Source of the DNA: Gaiellasilicea sp037721555
GTDB lineage: Bacteria > Actinomycetota > Thermoleophilia > Gaiellales > Gaiellaceae
Reading direction: 5' to 3'
NCBI GenBank assembly: GCA_037721555.1
Contig: JBBJOI010000044.1
Span: 1 to 22,385 of the forward strand
DNA: 22,385 bases
Shown here: one piece after another, positions 6,674-14,360 of the stretch
How the letters are laid out: each line of letters opens with the position of its first letter
Position numbering within the stretch: position 1 is the stretch's first letter
The notes under the pieces: generated by a model
What the model was told of the DNA's origin: nothing
What the model saw: only the letters and a program-made list of their open reading frames with translations
The model's database searches: none
Made by a program: the position numbers and the translations under genes

Positions 6674-6822
6674 TGATGTGAAACTTAGGCACGCACGGCT
6701 GGTGTGCCAGACACGGCGCGGTTTGGCCGGCTCGGGCTTGCCCGTAGCGCCGCTACGCGCCGCCGACCCGGCCCAAACCGCTCCGTCTGGCCCATCCCCG
6801 CGCACGCCCGAGTTTCACATCA
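6674..6822 (-). repeat. 149-nt imperfect inverted repeat / structured RNA element
   Basis: A perfect 12-bp outer stem pairs TGATGTGAAACT (6674-6685) with 6811-6822. Inner blocks pair 6706-6712 with 6785-6791 (GCCAGAC), and 6718-6726 with 6773-6781 (GCGGTTTGG). The apex holds two small hairpins: CGGGC/GCCCG (6733-6744) and GTAGCG-C-CGCTAC (6744-6756). Next to the outer stem, positions 6687, 6691, 6692 and 6695 face bases that mismatch in plus-strand RNA but form G-U wobbles in minus-strand RNA. That makes a 25-position stem with one mismatch on the strand that carries both flanking genes. It could be a processing or stability element, a riboregulator of the MoaD-like gene, or a dispersed repeat. 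Confidence 0.8.
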
Positions 6823-6826
6823 ACAT

Positions 6827-7885
6827 CTAGGGGAGCGGGGCTGCCTCGACCGAGAGGACGGGCGGGAGGTGTCGCGCCGCCTCGACGACCTCGCCGTCGC
6901 TGAGGGCGTAGACGAAGCCGCTCTGGGTTCCCGCGTAGACGGCCTTGTCGTCCCAGCCCATCCCCTCGCGCAGAACCGCTGCCCACGCCGGCTCCTGCGC
7001 AACGTGGAGCTTCCAACTCGCCCCTGCGTCACGCGTGCTGTAGATGCCGATCCGGCCGTCGCAGGTGACGCGGTTCTCCGAACTCTCCTCGGGAATCACC
7101 CAGGCAGCGTCGGGATCGCTCGGGTCGAGCGCGAGCCCGAAGCCGAACGGTGACGGCACGCCGTTCTCGTCCAGCCGTTCCCAGGCCTCGCCGCCGTCGT
7201 CGGATCGGTAGATCCCGCAATGGTTCTGCTGCCACAACCTGCCGGGGCGCCCGGGATGGGCGAGCAGCTTGTGGACGCACTGCCCGACCTCCGGGAACGG
7301 ATCATCGGGCAGAAAACAGGCCTCGGTGCCCGTGTTCGCCGGCTGCCAGGTTGCACCCCCGTCCTCGGTGCGGAAGACACCAGCAGCCGAGATCCCGATC
7401 CAGAGTCGGTCGGCGTCGGTCGGGTCGAGCGCGATCGAGTGGCAGATCAGTCCGCCTGCGCCCGGGTGCCAGCGATCGCGCGTCGCATGCTCGAGGACGC
7501 CGCGATTCGCCTCCCACGTGGCGCCGGAGTCGTCGGAGCGGAAGAGGACGCCCGGCTCCCCGCCCAGCCAGAGCGTCTCGGGCTGCGAGGGATGGCCGGG
7601 CTCGAGGTGCCAGGTGGAGGCAAGCTTCAGCTCCGAGTCCTCGGGCAAGCCGAGCCCCTCTGCGCGCTCCCACGTCTGCCCACCGTCCCCGGAGCGGTGC
7701 ACCGTGCCCCCATAGACCCAGTTGTTCGTGCATGCAAGGAGCGCGCCGTCGCGCGGGTCGGCGATCGCGTGGTTGATCTCCCAGCCGGTGAGGAAGGGTC
7801 CATCGACGTCGAAGGAGCGCCGGTCATCGTCGCCGCGGACGACGAACAGCCCTTTTCTCGTTCCCACGAGCAATTGCACACCCAC
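6827..7885 (-). CDS. Asp-box (BNR) beta-propeller protein, sialidase/VPS10-like
   Basis: This 352-residue beta-propeller has at least five Asp-box turns: RSGDGGQTW, RSDDSGATW, RTEDGGATW, RSDDGGEAW and STRDAGASW. They are spaced about 50-75 residues apart and alternate with LWxG strands (TLWLGGEPG, RLWIGISAAG, AVYAGTQSG). Such propellers are often auto-annotated as exo-alpha-sialidase, but I see no sialidase FRIP motif or arginine triad, and no signal peptide. A cytoplasmic binding or scaffold role therefore fits better. The start GTG 7883-7885 gives VGVQLLVGTRKGLF; GTG 7877-7879 is an alternative. Neither has a clear Shine-Dalgarno. It precedes the MoaD-like gene on the same strand and is divergent from the PPOX gene, with 27 bases between starts. 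Confidence 0.85.
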   Translation of the reverse strand: MGVQLLVGTRKGLFVVRGDDDRRSFDVDGPFLTGWEINHAIADPRDGALLACTNNWVYGGTVHRSGDGGQTWERAEGLGLPEDSELKLASTWHLEPGHPSQPETLWLGGEPGVLFRSDDSGATWEANRGVLEHATRDRWHPGAGGLICHSIALDPTDADRLWIGISAAGVFRTEDGGATWQPANTGTEACFLPDDPFPEVGQCVHKLLAHPGRPGRLWQQNHCGIYRSDDGGEAWERLDENGVPSPFGFGLALDPSDPDAAWVIPEESSENRVTCDGRIGIYSTRDAGASWKLHVAQEPAWAAVLREGMGWDDKAVYAGTQSGFVYALSDGEVVEAARHLPPVLSVEAAPLP

Positions 7886-7912
7886 AGATCGAGCCTATCG
7901 GAGGGGGATCCC

Positions 7913-8311
7913 ATGGCAAAGCTGAGCGAGGCGCAGGGCACGTTCCTGCAGGAACCGAACTACGCCGTCGTCGCCGTCCTGCGCGACGAGGGCCCGCCGC
8001 ACCAGACCGTCGTCTGGGTGGACTGGGACGGCGAGCACGTGCTGCTGAACCTGAACACGTGGCGGGCGAAGCTCGAGTACCTGCGCCGCGACCCCCACGT
8101 CTCGGTGCTCGTGCTCGACCGCAACGATCCCTACCGCTGGATCGGCATCGACGGCGAGGTCGTCGAGATCACCGAGGAGGGAGCGGCGGAGCACATCGTC
8201 AAGCAGGCCGGCGTCTACTTCGGCCGCGACTCGTACAACTTCAAGCCCGGCGAGCAGCGGATCCTCGTGAAGGTCGAGCCGCAGCGCGTCGAGCCGTACG
8301 GGATCGATTAG
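7913..8311 (+). CDS. PPOX-class (F420-type) oxidoreductase
   Basis: This 132-residue split-barrel flavin/deazaflavin-binding protein belongs to the pyridoxamine-5'-phosphate-oxidase superfamily, closest in pattern to actinobacterial F420-dependent members. Typical segments are HQTVVWVDWDGEHVLLNLN, RAKLEYLRRDPHVSVLVLD, DPYRWIGIDGEVVEI and a C-terminal ILVKVEPQRVEPYG. GGAGGGGG (7900-7907) lies five bases before the ATG and decides the start. The substrate is unknown. Members of this family reduce diverse compounds or bind heme-breakdown products. Cofactor choice (F420 against FMN) is inferred from family likeness, not from a diagnostic residue. Confidence 0.88.
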   Translation: MAKLSEAQGTFLQEPNYAVVAVLRDEGPPHQTVVWVDWDGEHVLLNLNTWRAKLEYLRRDPHVSVLVLDRNDPYRWIGIDGEVVEITEEGAAEHIVKQAGVYFGRDSYNFKPGEQRILVKVEPQRVEPYGID

Positions 8312-8321
8312 GCTCGCGACC

Positions 8322-8441
8322 GTGGCCGAGGAGTCCGAGACGCTCCTGCGCGGCTTCGTCTCGAGCGAGCTCTCCTCCTGCGGTCTCATCTGCCGCGCCG
8401 ACGAACGCGGCGACCCGGTCGTGCAGATCTCCCGCCCCTGA
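8322..8441 (+). CDS. Possible 39-aa small protein, or remnant
   Basis: GTG 8322 opens a 39-codon frame (VAEESETLLRGFV, then SSCGLICRADERG, ending ISRP) with very GC-rich third positions, as in real genes here. Its TGA (8439-8441) overlaps ATG 8441. That ATG opens a second coding-like stretch (MAGRAEFDEIAGLLGDVL) which loses coding character before the winged-helix gene. The pair could be two coupled microproteins or one gene broken by a frameshift. There is no good Shine-Dalgarno and I recognise no family. Confidence 0.3.
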   Translation: MAEESETLLRGFVSSELSSCGLICRADERGDPVVQISRP

Positions 8442-8555
8442 TGGCCGGCCGGGCGGAGTTCGACGAGATCGCGGGCCTCCTCGGCGACGTCCTTGCCGGG
8501 GCCCCCCGCCGCGTCGGCCTGGCCTCTGTCTGCGCGCCGTCGAGCAGAGGAGCGT

Positions 8556-8894
8556 GTGAGCCATCCGGCAGTCGAGCTGGACGACGTCGTCCACCAGCGC
8601 GTGCGGCTCGGCATCCTCGCCGTGCTCACCGAGTCGCGACGCGCGGACTTCGTGTACCTGCGCGACGCACTCGACCTGACGGACGGAAGTCTTTCCCGCC
8701 ACCTCCAGGTGCTCGAGACCTCCGGCTACGTGCAGATCGAGAAGACGTTAGAAGGGCGGCGCCCGCGGACCTGGGTCGCAGCCACGAAGGCCGGCCGGAA
8801 GGCATTCGCCTCCGAGGTCGCGGCACTACGCACGCTGATTGCGATCGTCGACCGCCGCACCGCACCGAAGGAGGTACGGAAGGAGTGTGGTTAA
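8556..8894 (+). CDS. Winged helix-turn-helix transcriptional regulator
   Basis: This is a 112-residue DNA-binding protein of the HTH_34/ArsR-MarR-like type. Its core is ELDDVVHQRVRLGILAVL, then DFVYLRDALDLTDGSLSRHL (recognition helix), followed by the wing EKTLEGRRPRTWVAAT and a final helix. The GTG start (8556-8558) follows AGGAG at 8548-8552. Upstream in-frame ATG 8493 would add a proline/arginine-rich stretch unlike the family. It ends 70 bases before the ABC ATPase on the same strand. Small regulators of this kind often sit beside the transporter they control, so it may regulate the following ABC genes (inference). No ligand-binding cysteines are visible. Confidence 0.88.
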   Translation: MSHPAVELDDVVHQRVRLGILAVLTESRRADFVYLRDALDLTDGSLSRHLQVLETSGYVQIEKTLEGRRPRTWVAATKAGRKAFASEVAALRTLIAIVDRRTAPKEVRKECG

Positions 8895-8964
8895 CCGCAC
8901 CGGCACCATGACCCGGCTGATGGCAGGGTAGGCTCGAAACGACCTGGGCACTCTAGGAGGCCAC

Positions 8965-9750
8965 ATGCAGAACGGGAATGCGGGCGTCGTCGTCGTCGCC
9001 CATGACGTCACCAGGCGGTACGGCCAGGGCGACACGGCCGTCGACGCGCTCCGCGGGGTCTCGCTCGAGATCGGGCGAGGTCAGCTGACCGCGGTGATGG
9101 GCGCCTCCGGCTCCGGCAAGTCGACGCTGATGCACATCCTCGCCGGCCTCGATAAGCCGACCGAAGGGTCTGTCTCGATCGCCGGCACCGAGATCACGAG
9201 GCTGAAGGACTCCGACTTGACGAAGCTCCGGCGCGAGCACATCGGTTTCGTGTTCCAGTTCTTCAACCTGCTGCCGATGCTGACGGCGGAGGAGAACATC
9301 ACGCTGCCGCTGTCGATCGCGGGTGAGAAGCCCGACCGGGAGTTCTTCGACGATCTGATCGGCAAGGTCGGCCTCGCCAACCGGCTCACGCACCGGCCAG
9401 CGGAGCTCTCCGGTGGCCAGCAGCAGCGCGTCGCGATCGCACGCGCGCTCGTCTCGCGCCCGACCGTACTGTTCGCGGACGAGCCGACGGGCAACCTGGA
9501 CTCGACGACGAGCGCCGGGATCCTCGACCTCCTGCGCGACTCGGCCGACACCTACGGCCAGACGATGGTGATCGTGACGCACGACGCCCGCGCCGCGGCG
9601 ATCGCGGATCGCGTGCTCTTCCTCGCGGACGGCCTGATCGTGAAGGACATGCCGCGCTCGAGCCAGGGCGACATCCTCGCCGCGATCAGCGAGCTGACGC
9701 CGGATCTCTCGCCTGCATCGGGCGTCGCCGGCGACGTGCGCGAGGCGTGA
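8965..9750 (+). CDS. ABC transporter ATP-binding protein (MacB/LolD type)
   Basis: This ATPase subunit powers a type VII (MacB/LolCDE/FtsEX-like) ABC system. All signatures are present: Walker A GASGSGKST, Q-loop FVFQFFNLLPMLT, signature LSGGQQQR, Walker B VLFADEPTGNLDS and H-loop VTHD. The FNLLPxLTxxEN and DEPTGNLDS wording is typical of the LolD/MacB group. The length of 261 residues includes a C-terminal extension. GGAGG lies directly upstream of the ATG. Its TGA overlaps the permease GTG as GTGA (9747-9750), so the two are translationally coupled. MacB/Lol systems use mechanotransmission to move lipids, lipoproteins or peptides rather than pumping through a channel. Confidence 0.97.
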   Translation: MQNGNAGVVVVAHDVTRRYGQGDTAVDALRGVSLEIGRGQLTAVMGASGSGKSTLMHILAGLDKPTEGSVSIAGTEITRLKDSDLTKLRREHIGFVFQFFNLLPMLTAEENITLPLSIAGEKPDREFFDDLIGKVGLANRLTHRPAELSGGQQQRVAIARALVSRPTVLFADEPTGNLDSTTSAGILDLLRDSADTYGQTMVIVTHDARAAAIADRVLFLADGLIVKDMPRSSQGDILAAISELTPDLSPASGVAGDVREA

Positions 9751-12305
9751 CGAAGTTCGCCCTCAGGGGGCTTCTGGGCAGGAAGCTCCGCACCGCCCTG
9801 ACGGCGATCGCGATCGTCCTCGGCGTGACGATGGTGAGCGGCACCTACGTGCTCACCGACTCGATCGACCAGGCGTTCGACTCGATCTTCACCGACGTTC
9901 GCGCGGGCTCGAACGTCGTCATCAGCGGCAGGTCGGCCTTCGACCTCTCGGACGGCAGCGGCGCGAGCGCGCCGACCTTCGACGAGTCGGTACTCGCGGA
10001 CATTCGCGAGGTCGAGGGCGTCCAGGCTGCCGAGGGCAGCGTCGACAGCGAGAGCGCGCAACTGATCGGAGACGACCGTAAGGCGATCGTCTACGGCGGA
10101 GCGCCGAATCTCGGCTTCAGCATCGCCAACGGCGACTCGCAGTTCAACCCGCTCACCCTGGTCGAGGGGCGCTGGCCCGGCGCCGACGAGGTGGTCATCG
10201 ACGAGGCGACAGCGGACAAGGAGAGCTTTGAGGTCGGCGAGCAGGTCGGCCTCCAGGCCGCAGGTCCGGTGGAGCGGCTGCGCATCGCCGGGATCGTCCA
10301 CTTCGGCGCCGCCTCTTCGCTCGGCGGGGCGACCCTCGCGGGGTTCGACCTGGCGACGGCGCAGCGCCTGTTCGACAAGAGAGGCGAGCTGGACGAGATC
10401 GCCGTCGCCGCGCGCGCGGGCGTCTCGAACGAGCAGCTGATCGGGCAGATCCGACCAGTCCTGCCTCCGAACACGCGCGTCATCGCCGCCGACCAGCAGG
10501 CCGAGGAGGACGCGGCCGACACGAACGAGTTCATCACCTTCCTCCAGGGCTTCCTGCTCGCCTTTGCCGGAATCGCGCTCTTCGTCGGCAGCTTCGTAAT
10601 CGCGAATTCGCTCTCGATCACGATTGCGCAGCGGACGCGGGAGTTCGCGACGATCAGGACGCTCGGCGGCTCGCGCCGGCAAGTCCTCGGCTCGATCATC
10701 ATCGAGGCGCTCGTCGTTGGCACGCTTGCGTCGGTCGTGGGCCTCTTTCTCGGCCTCGGGCTCGCGAAGCTGCTCTTCAAGCTCTTCTCGGCAGTCGGCT
10801 TCACGTTGCCGAACAGCGGCCTGCTGTTCGAGACGCGCACCATCGTCGTCTCCCTGGTCGTCGGCATCCTCGTCACCCTTGCCGCCAGCCTGCGGCCGGC
10901 GATCCGGGCAACACGCGTGCCGCCGATCGCGGCTGTCCGCGAGGGTGCGACACTGCCCGAGTCCCGCTTCGCCCGCTTCCGGACCGTCGGGTCGCTCGCG
11001 CTGACCGCCCTCGGTTTCGGCTCCCTGGCGTACGGGCTCTTCGCCGACGGGCTCGGCACGACGCAGCTGCTGACGTGGATGGGGCTCGGCGCCCTGTTGA
11101 TCTTCATCGGCGTCGCGCTCTTCGCGGCGCGGATCGTACGCCCGGCCGCCGCCGCGCTCGGTTGGCCGGCGACGCAGATGGGCGGAGCTGCGGGACGCCT
11201 CGCGCGCGACAACGCCCGGCGCAATCCGCAGCGCACCGCGTCCACCGCCTCGGCGCTGATGATCGGGCTCGCGCTCGTGACGCTCGTCGCCGTGCTCGCA
11301 CAGGGGATCACGTCCACGTTCACGAATTCAGTGAAGGAGATCTTCACGTCCGACTACGCGATCACGGCGCAGAACAACTTCTCGCCGATCCCGACCGCAG
11401 CTGCCGACGCCGCCGCGGACGCGCCGGGCGTCGAGGCGGTCGCGAGCGTCCGTACGGCCGAGGCGCGCATCTTCGACTCGAACGAGTTCGTCACCGCCGT
11501 CGACCCAGCGGCCGAGGACGCCATCACGCTCGAGTGGAAGGAGGGGTCACAGGCAGTCCTCGGGGATCTGGGGCGGAACGGCGCCTTTGTCGACGAGGAC
11601 TACGCCAAGGACAACGACCTCGCGGTCGGCTCGCCGATCCCGGTCCTGACGCCCTCGGGGGAGAAGCTCGAGCTCGAGGTGAAGGGCATCTTCGATCCTC
11701 CGACCGGCGGCTCCCCGTTCGGGGTCGTCTCCTTCTCGAGCGACACCTTCGACGATCTCTACGAATCGCCGCGAAACCTCTACTCGTTCATCGAGATGGA
11801 GGGCGACGTCAACGAGGAGAACACCGCTGCCCTCACCGCCGCACTCACAGACTTCCCGAACGCAAAGGCGCAGACGCGCAAGCAGTTCGTCGACAACCAG
11901 ATCAGCGCGCTCAGCTCGATCCTCAACATTCTCTACGTGCTGCTGGCGCTATCCGTGATCGTGAGTCTCTTCGGCATCGTCAACACGCTCGTGCTCACCG
12001 TCTTCGAGCGCACACGGGAGATCGGGATGCTGCGCGCGATCGGGATGACGCGCCGTCAGGTGCGGCGGATGATTCGGCATGAGAGCGTGATCACGGCGTT
12101 GATCGGCGGCGCGCTCGGGATCGTGCTCGGCATCGTCCTCGGCGGGCTGCTCGTCGCGCGCGTCGAGTTCATCGAGTTCTCGCTGCCCACGGTCCAGATC
12201 GTCATCTTCGCGATCATGACCGTCGTCGTCGGCATCCTCGCCGCCATCTTCCCCGCCCGCCGCGCGGCGCGTCTCGACCCGCTGAAGGCACTCCAGTACG
12301 AGTAG
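9747..12305 (+). CDS. FtsX-like ABC transporter permease, two fused units
   Basis: This is the membrane partner of the preceding ATPase: 852 residues with two MacB/FtsX units in tandem. Residues ~17-38 are the first membrane helix, followed by an extracytoplasmic MacB_PCD-like domain to ~260. Three helices follow (about 260-400), ending RATRVPPIAAVREG. Two linker helices lie at 412-468, then a helix at ~500-520 and a second extracytoplasmic domain to ~715. The last three helices contain ERTREIGMLRAIGMTRRQV and end ARRAARLDPLKALQYE. The paired TRE(F/I)xxxRxxGxxRRQV cytoplasmic motifs contact the ATPase. The GTG start overlaps the ATPase stop. Substrate is unknown; lipid, lipoprotein or antimicrobial peptide are the family options. 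Confidence 0.96.
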   Translation: MTKFALRGLLGRKLRTALTAIAIVLGVTMVSGTYVLTDSIDQAFDSIFTDVRAGSNVVISGRSAFDLSDGSGASAPTFDESVLADIREVEGVQAAEGSVDSESAQLIGDDRKAIVYGGAPNLGFSIANGDSQFNPLTLVEGRWPGADEVVIDEATADKESFEVGEQVGLQAAGPVERLRIAGIVHFGAASSLGGATLAGFDLATAQRLFDKRGELDEIAVAARAGVSNEQLIGQIRPVLPPNTRVIAADQQAEEDAADTNEFITFLQGFLLAFAGIALFVGSFVIANSLSITIAQRTREFATIRTLGGSRRQVLGSIIIEALVVGTLASVVGLFLGLGLAKLLFKLFSAVGFTLPNSGLLFETRTIVVSLVVGILVTLAASLRPAIRATRVPPIAAVREGATLPESRFARFRTVGSLALTALGFGSLAYGLFADGLGTTQLLTWMGLGALLIFIGVALFAARIVRPAAAALGWPATQMGGAAGRLARDNARRNPQRTASTASALMIGLALVTLVAVLAQGITSTFTNSVKEIFTSDYAITAQNNFSPIPTAAADAAADAPGVEAVASVRTAEARIFDSNEFVTAVDPAAEDAITLEWKEGSQAVLGDLGRNGAFVDEDYAKDNDLAVGSPIPVLTPSGEKLELEVKGIFDPPTGGSPFGVVSFSSDTFDDLYESPRNLYSFIEMEGDVNEENTAALTAALTDFPNAKAQTRKQFVDNQISALSSILNILYVLLALSVIVSLFGIVNTLVLTVFERTREIGMLRAIGMTRRQVRRMIRHESVITALIGGALGIVLGIVLGGLLVARVEFIEFSLPTVQIVIFAIMTVVVGILAAIFPARRAARLDPLKALQYE

Positions 12306-12316
12306 GCTCCGCGGCG

Positions 12317-12508
12317 ATGGACGCCCGCGGGCCCGACCAGCGTCTCTCCGCCGTGCCGCTGCTGATTCTCGCCGCAATCGACCTGGTGGTTGCGCTCGTT
12401 TTGCTGGTCGACAGTCGTTTTTCAGCAGCCTTCTTCGCGATCGCTGCGATCGGCATCGCACTGGCCGTGATCGGCTTCCTCAAGCTGTTTCGTCAGCCGA
12501 CCGCCTAA
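12317..12508 (+). CDS. Small two-TM membrane protein
   Basis: This 63-residue product has two hydrophobic helices, VPLLILAAIDLVVALVLLV and FAIAAIGIALAVIGFLKLF, with a short polar hairpin (DSRFS). It starts 11 bases after the permease stop on the same strand, so it is probably the last gene of the ABC operon. It may be an accessory subunit. Homologues are not recognisable from sequence alone. Third-position GC bias supports coding. Confidence 0.7.
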   Translation: MDARGPDQRLSAVPLLILAAIDLVVALVLLVDSRFSAAFFAIAAIGIALAVIGFLKLFRQPTA

Positions 12509-12514
12509 CGACGG

Positions 12515-12539
12515 GCGAGACAGCTCGGTTCTGTCGCGC
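12515..12539 (+). terminator. Hairpin after the ABC operon
   Basis: GCGAGACAG (12515-12523) pairs with CTGTCGCGC (12531-12539), eight of nine positions, around a seven-base loop. It begins seven bases after the stop of the two-TM gene. It lacks a T-tract. Its position supports a transcription end before the HMG-CoA lyase operon. Confidence 0.45.
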
Positions 12540-12615
12540 CGCTGAAGCCCGCTCCGATGCCCGCGAGCGTCTGCCTGTCGCGGCTCGGCGTCGTGCCGTC
12601 AGCGATAGTGCGACG

Positions 12616-13515
12616 ATGCGTCTCACCGTATGTGACGTCGGTCCGCGGGACGGCCTCCAGAATGAGCCGGAGACGCTGGCGATCGAGGTACGCGCGGAGC
12701 TCGTGCGACGTCTCTCGGCGGCCGGACTGCCACGGATCGAGGCAGTCAGCTTCGTGCATCCCGCTCGGGTGCCGCAGATGGACGGCGCGGAGGAGGTCGT
12801 CGGCGCCGTCGGCGCGGTGGCGGCCGAGCTCTCGGGGCTCGTCCTGAACGAGCGAGGGTACGAGCGGCTGGCCGCGACCGCCCTCGAGCGCGTGAACGTG
12901 ACCCTTGCGGCCACGGAGACCTTCAACCGGCGCAACGGCAACGCGTCGCTCGCCGAGGCGGCGAGGCGTGTCGAGGAGATCCTGGGCAGGTCCAGACGAC
13001 CCGCGACGGCGACGGTCAGCTGCTCGTTCGGCTGCCCGTTCGAGGGCGAGGTGGATCCGGGTGCCGTACTCGAGCTCGCGGAGCGGCTTGCGGAGGCAGG
13101 GGCAGGTGAGGTGGTGCTCGCCGACACGATCGGCGTGGCGACCCCGGGCCGCGTTCGCAAGCTGGTCAAGAGCCTGCACGCCACGAGCACAAGTGCCGCT
13201 GTCGGCGGTCACTTCCACGACACGCGCAACACGGGCGTCGCGAACGCCTGGGCCGCGCTGGAGGCGGGCGCAACGATCCTCGATGCCTCGGTCGGCGGGC
13301 TCGGTGGGTGTCCGTTCGCTCCGGAATCGACGGGCAACGTCGCCACGGAGGACGTGCTCTACCTCCTCGAGCGGGAGGGGGTCGACACGGGTGTCGATCT
13401 CGATGCGGTGATCGGGACGGTTCGCTGGCTCGAGCAGGTGCTGGGGCGCGAGGTACCGGGCAGGGTCTCGAAGGCAGGGCCGTTCGCGCAACGATCGGGA
13501 CGGTCTCACCCGTGA
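12616..13515 (+). CDS. mvaB: Hydroxymethylglutaryl-CoA lyase
   Basis: The enzyme splits HMG-CoA into acetoacetate and acetyl-CoA in leucine breakdown. The HMGL-like TIM barrel is clear: VGPRDGLQNE holds the catalytic Arg11 and metal-binding Asp12. VSFVHPARVPQMDGAEE follows, then the metal-binding pair in GGHFHDT (about 199-201) and the flexible cysteine loop GGLGGCPFAPESTGNVATED. The 299-residue length is typical. No Shine-Dalgarno precedes the ATG, but GATAGT (12604-12609) lies seven bases upstream, so a leaderless transcript is possible. Its TGA overlaps the protease start as GTGA. Other leucine-catabolic genes are not in the window, and the isopropylmalate synthase-like branch is excluded by the cysteine loop. 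Confidence 0.95.
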   Translation: MRLTVCDVGPRDGLQNEPETLAIEVRAELVRRLSAAGLPRIEAVSFVHPARVPQMDGAEEVVGAVGAVAAELSGLVLNERGYERLAATALERVNVTLAATETFNRRNGNASLAEAARRVEEILGRSRRPATATVSCSFGCPFEGEVDPGAVLELAERLAEAGAGEVVLADTIGVATPGRVRKLVKSLHATSTSAAVGGHFHDTRNTGVANAWAALEAGATILDASVGGLGGCPFAPESTGNVATEDVLYLLEREGVDTGVDLDAVIGTVRWLEQVLGREVPGRVSKAGPFAQRSGRSHP

Positions 13516-14360
13516 GCGCCGCGGACGACCAGCACGAGGAGGAGGAGGAGCTCCAGGCCTGGAGCCTGCCCACCTCCGCGCTCGGTGGGATCTCGCTTCC
13601 CGCGGCGCTCCCCGAGCGCGTCACCCGAGATTGGGCCTGGGGCGGATCGAACGGAGCCGGTGCGCGCGTGTGCATTCTCGATAGCGGCGTCGAAGCCGGC
13701 CATCCGCGCGTGGGCGCGCTCGAGGGTGCCTTTGCCGTCTCCGTCGGCCCGGACGGTGAGGCAGTCGTCGTCGAGGACACGGTGGGAGATGAGTGCGGCC
13801 ATGGCACGGCGTGCGCCGGCATCGTGCGGTCGCTCGCGCCCGATTGCTCGCTCTTCAGCGTCCGGGTGATCGGCAGCGGCTTCACCGGCAGCGGCGCCAT
13901 CCTCCTGGCGGGGCTCGGGTGGGCGATCGAGCAGGGCTTCGACGTGATCAACATGAGCCTCTCGACGACCAAGCGCGAGCATGCGCCAACCTTGCACGAG
14001 CTTGCCGATCGCGCGTATTTTCGTGGCACGATGTTGATCGCGTCGGCGCACAACATGCCCGTGGAGAGCTATCCGTGGCGGTTTTCGTCCGTGACGTCGA
14101 TCGGCAGCCACGAGCTTCCCGAGCCGATGACCTTCTTCTACAACCCCTCGCCGCCCGTCGAGTTCTTCGCGCACGGGGTCGACGTCGAGGTGGCCTGGCT
14201 CGGGGGAGCAACGATGCGAACGAGCGGGAACAGCTTCGCAACACCACACATGACGGGAATCTGCGCGCTCGTGATGGCAAAGCATCCCGAGCTGACGCCG
14301 TTCCAGCTCAAGAGCGTGCTGCACGCGACCGCGGCCAACGTCGGAGCGCCCGATGGCTGA
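13512..14360 (+). CDS. Subtilisin-family (S8) serine protease, apparently cytosolic
   Basis: This is a compact subtilase with a complete triad: Asp57 in CILDSGVE, His97 in CGHGTACAG and Ser241 in SGNSFATPHMTG. The oxyanion Asn lies in ASAHNMP. GTG 13512 gives a 282-residue protein with no signal peptide and no prodomain. It begins with an acidic segment (residues 5-13, with five glutamates in a row). It is therefore likely to act inside the cell, unlike secreted subtilisins. The GTG overlaps the HMG-CoA lyase stop, and its own end overlaps the GAF gene by eight bases, so all three are probably co-translated. The usual GTSM around the serine is GNSF here, an accepted variant. Its target is unknown. 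Confidence 0.92.
   Translation: MSAADDQHEEEEELQAWSLPTSALGGISLPAALPERVTRDWAWGGSNGAGARVCILDSGVEAGHPRVGALEGAFAVSVGPDGEAVVVEDTVGDECGHGTACAGIVRSLAPDCSLFSVRVIGSGFTGSGAILLAGLGWAIEQGFDVINMSLSTTKREHAPTLHELADRAYFRGTMLIASAHNMPVESYPWRFSSVTSIGSHELPEPMTFFYNPSPPVEFFAHGVDVEVAWLGGATMRTSGNSFATPHMTGICALVMAKHPELTPFQLKSVLHATAANVGAPDG

Noticed and set aside
8441..8911. 156-codon frame running through the winged-helix regulator
   Set aside because: Beyond about 8550 it is Arg/Pro-rich and overlaps a well-supported regulator in another frame.
9552..11347. Long antisense frames under the FtsX permease gene
   Set aside because: No recognisable domains, and the sense frame has complete FtsX features.
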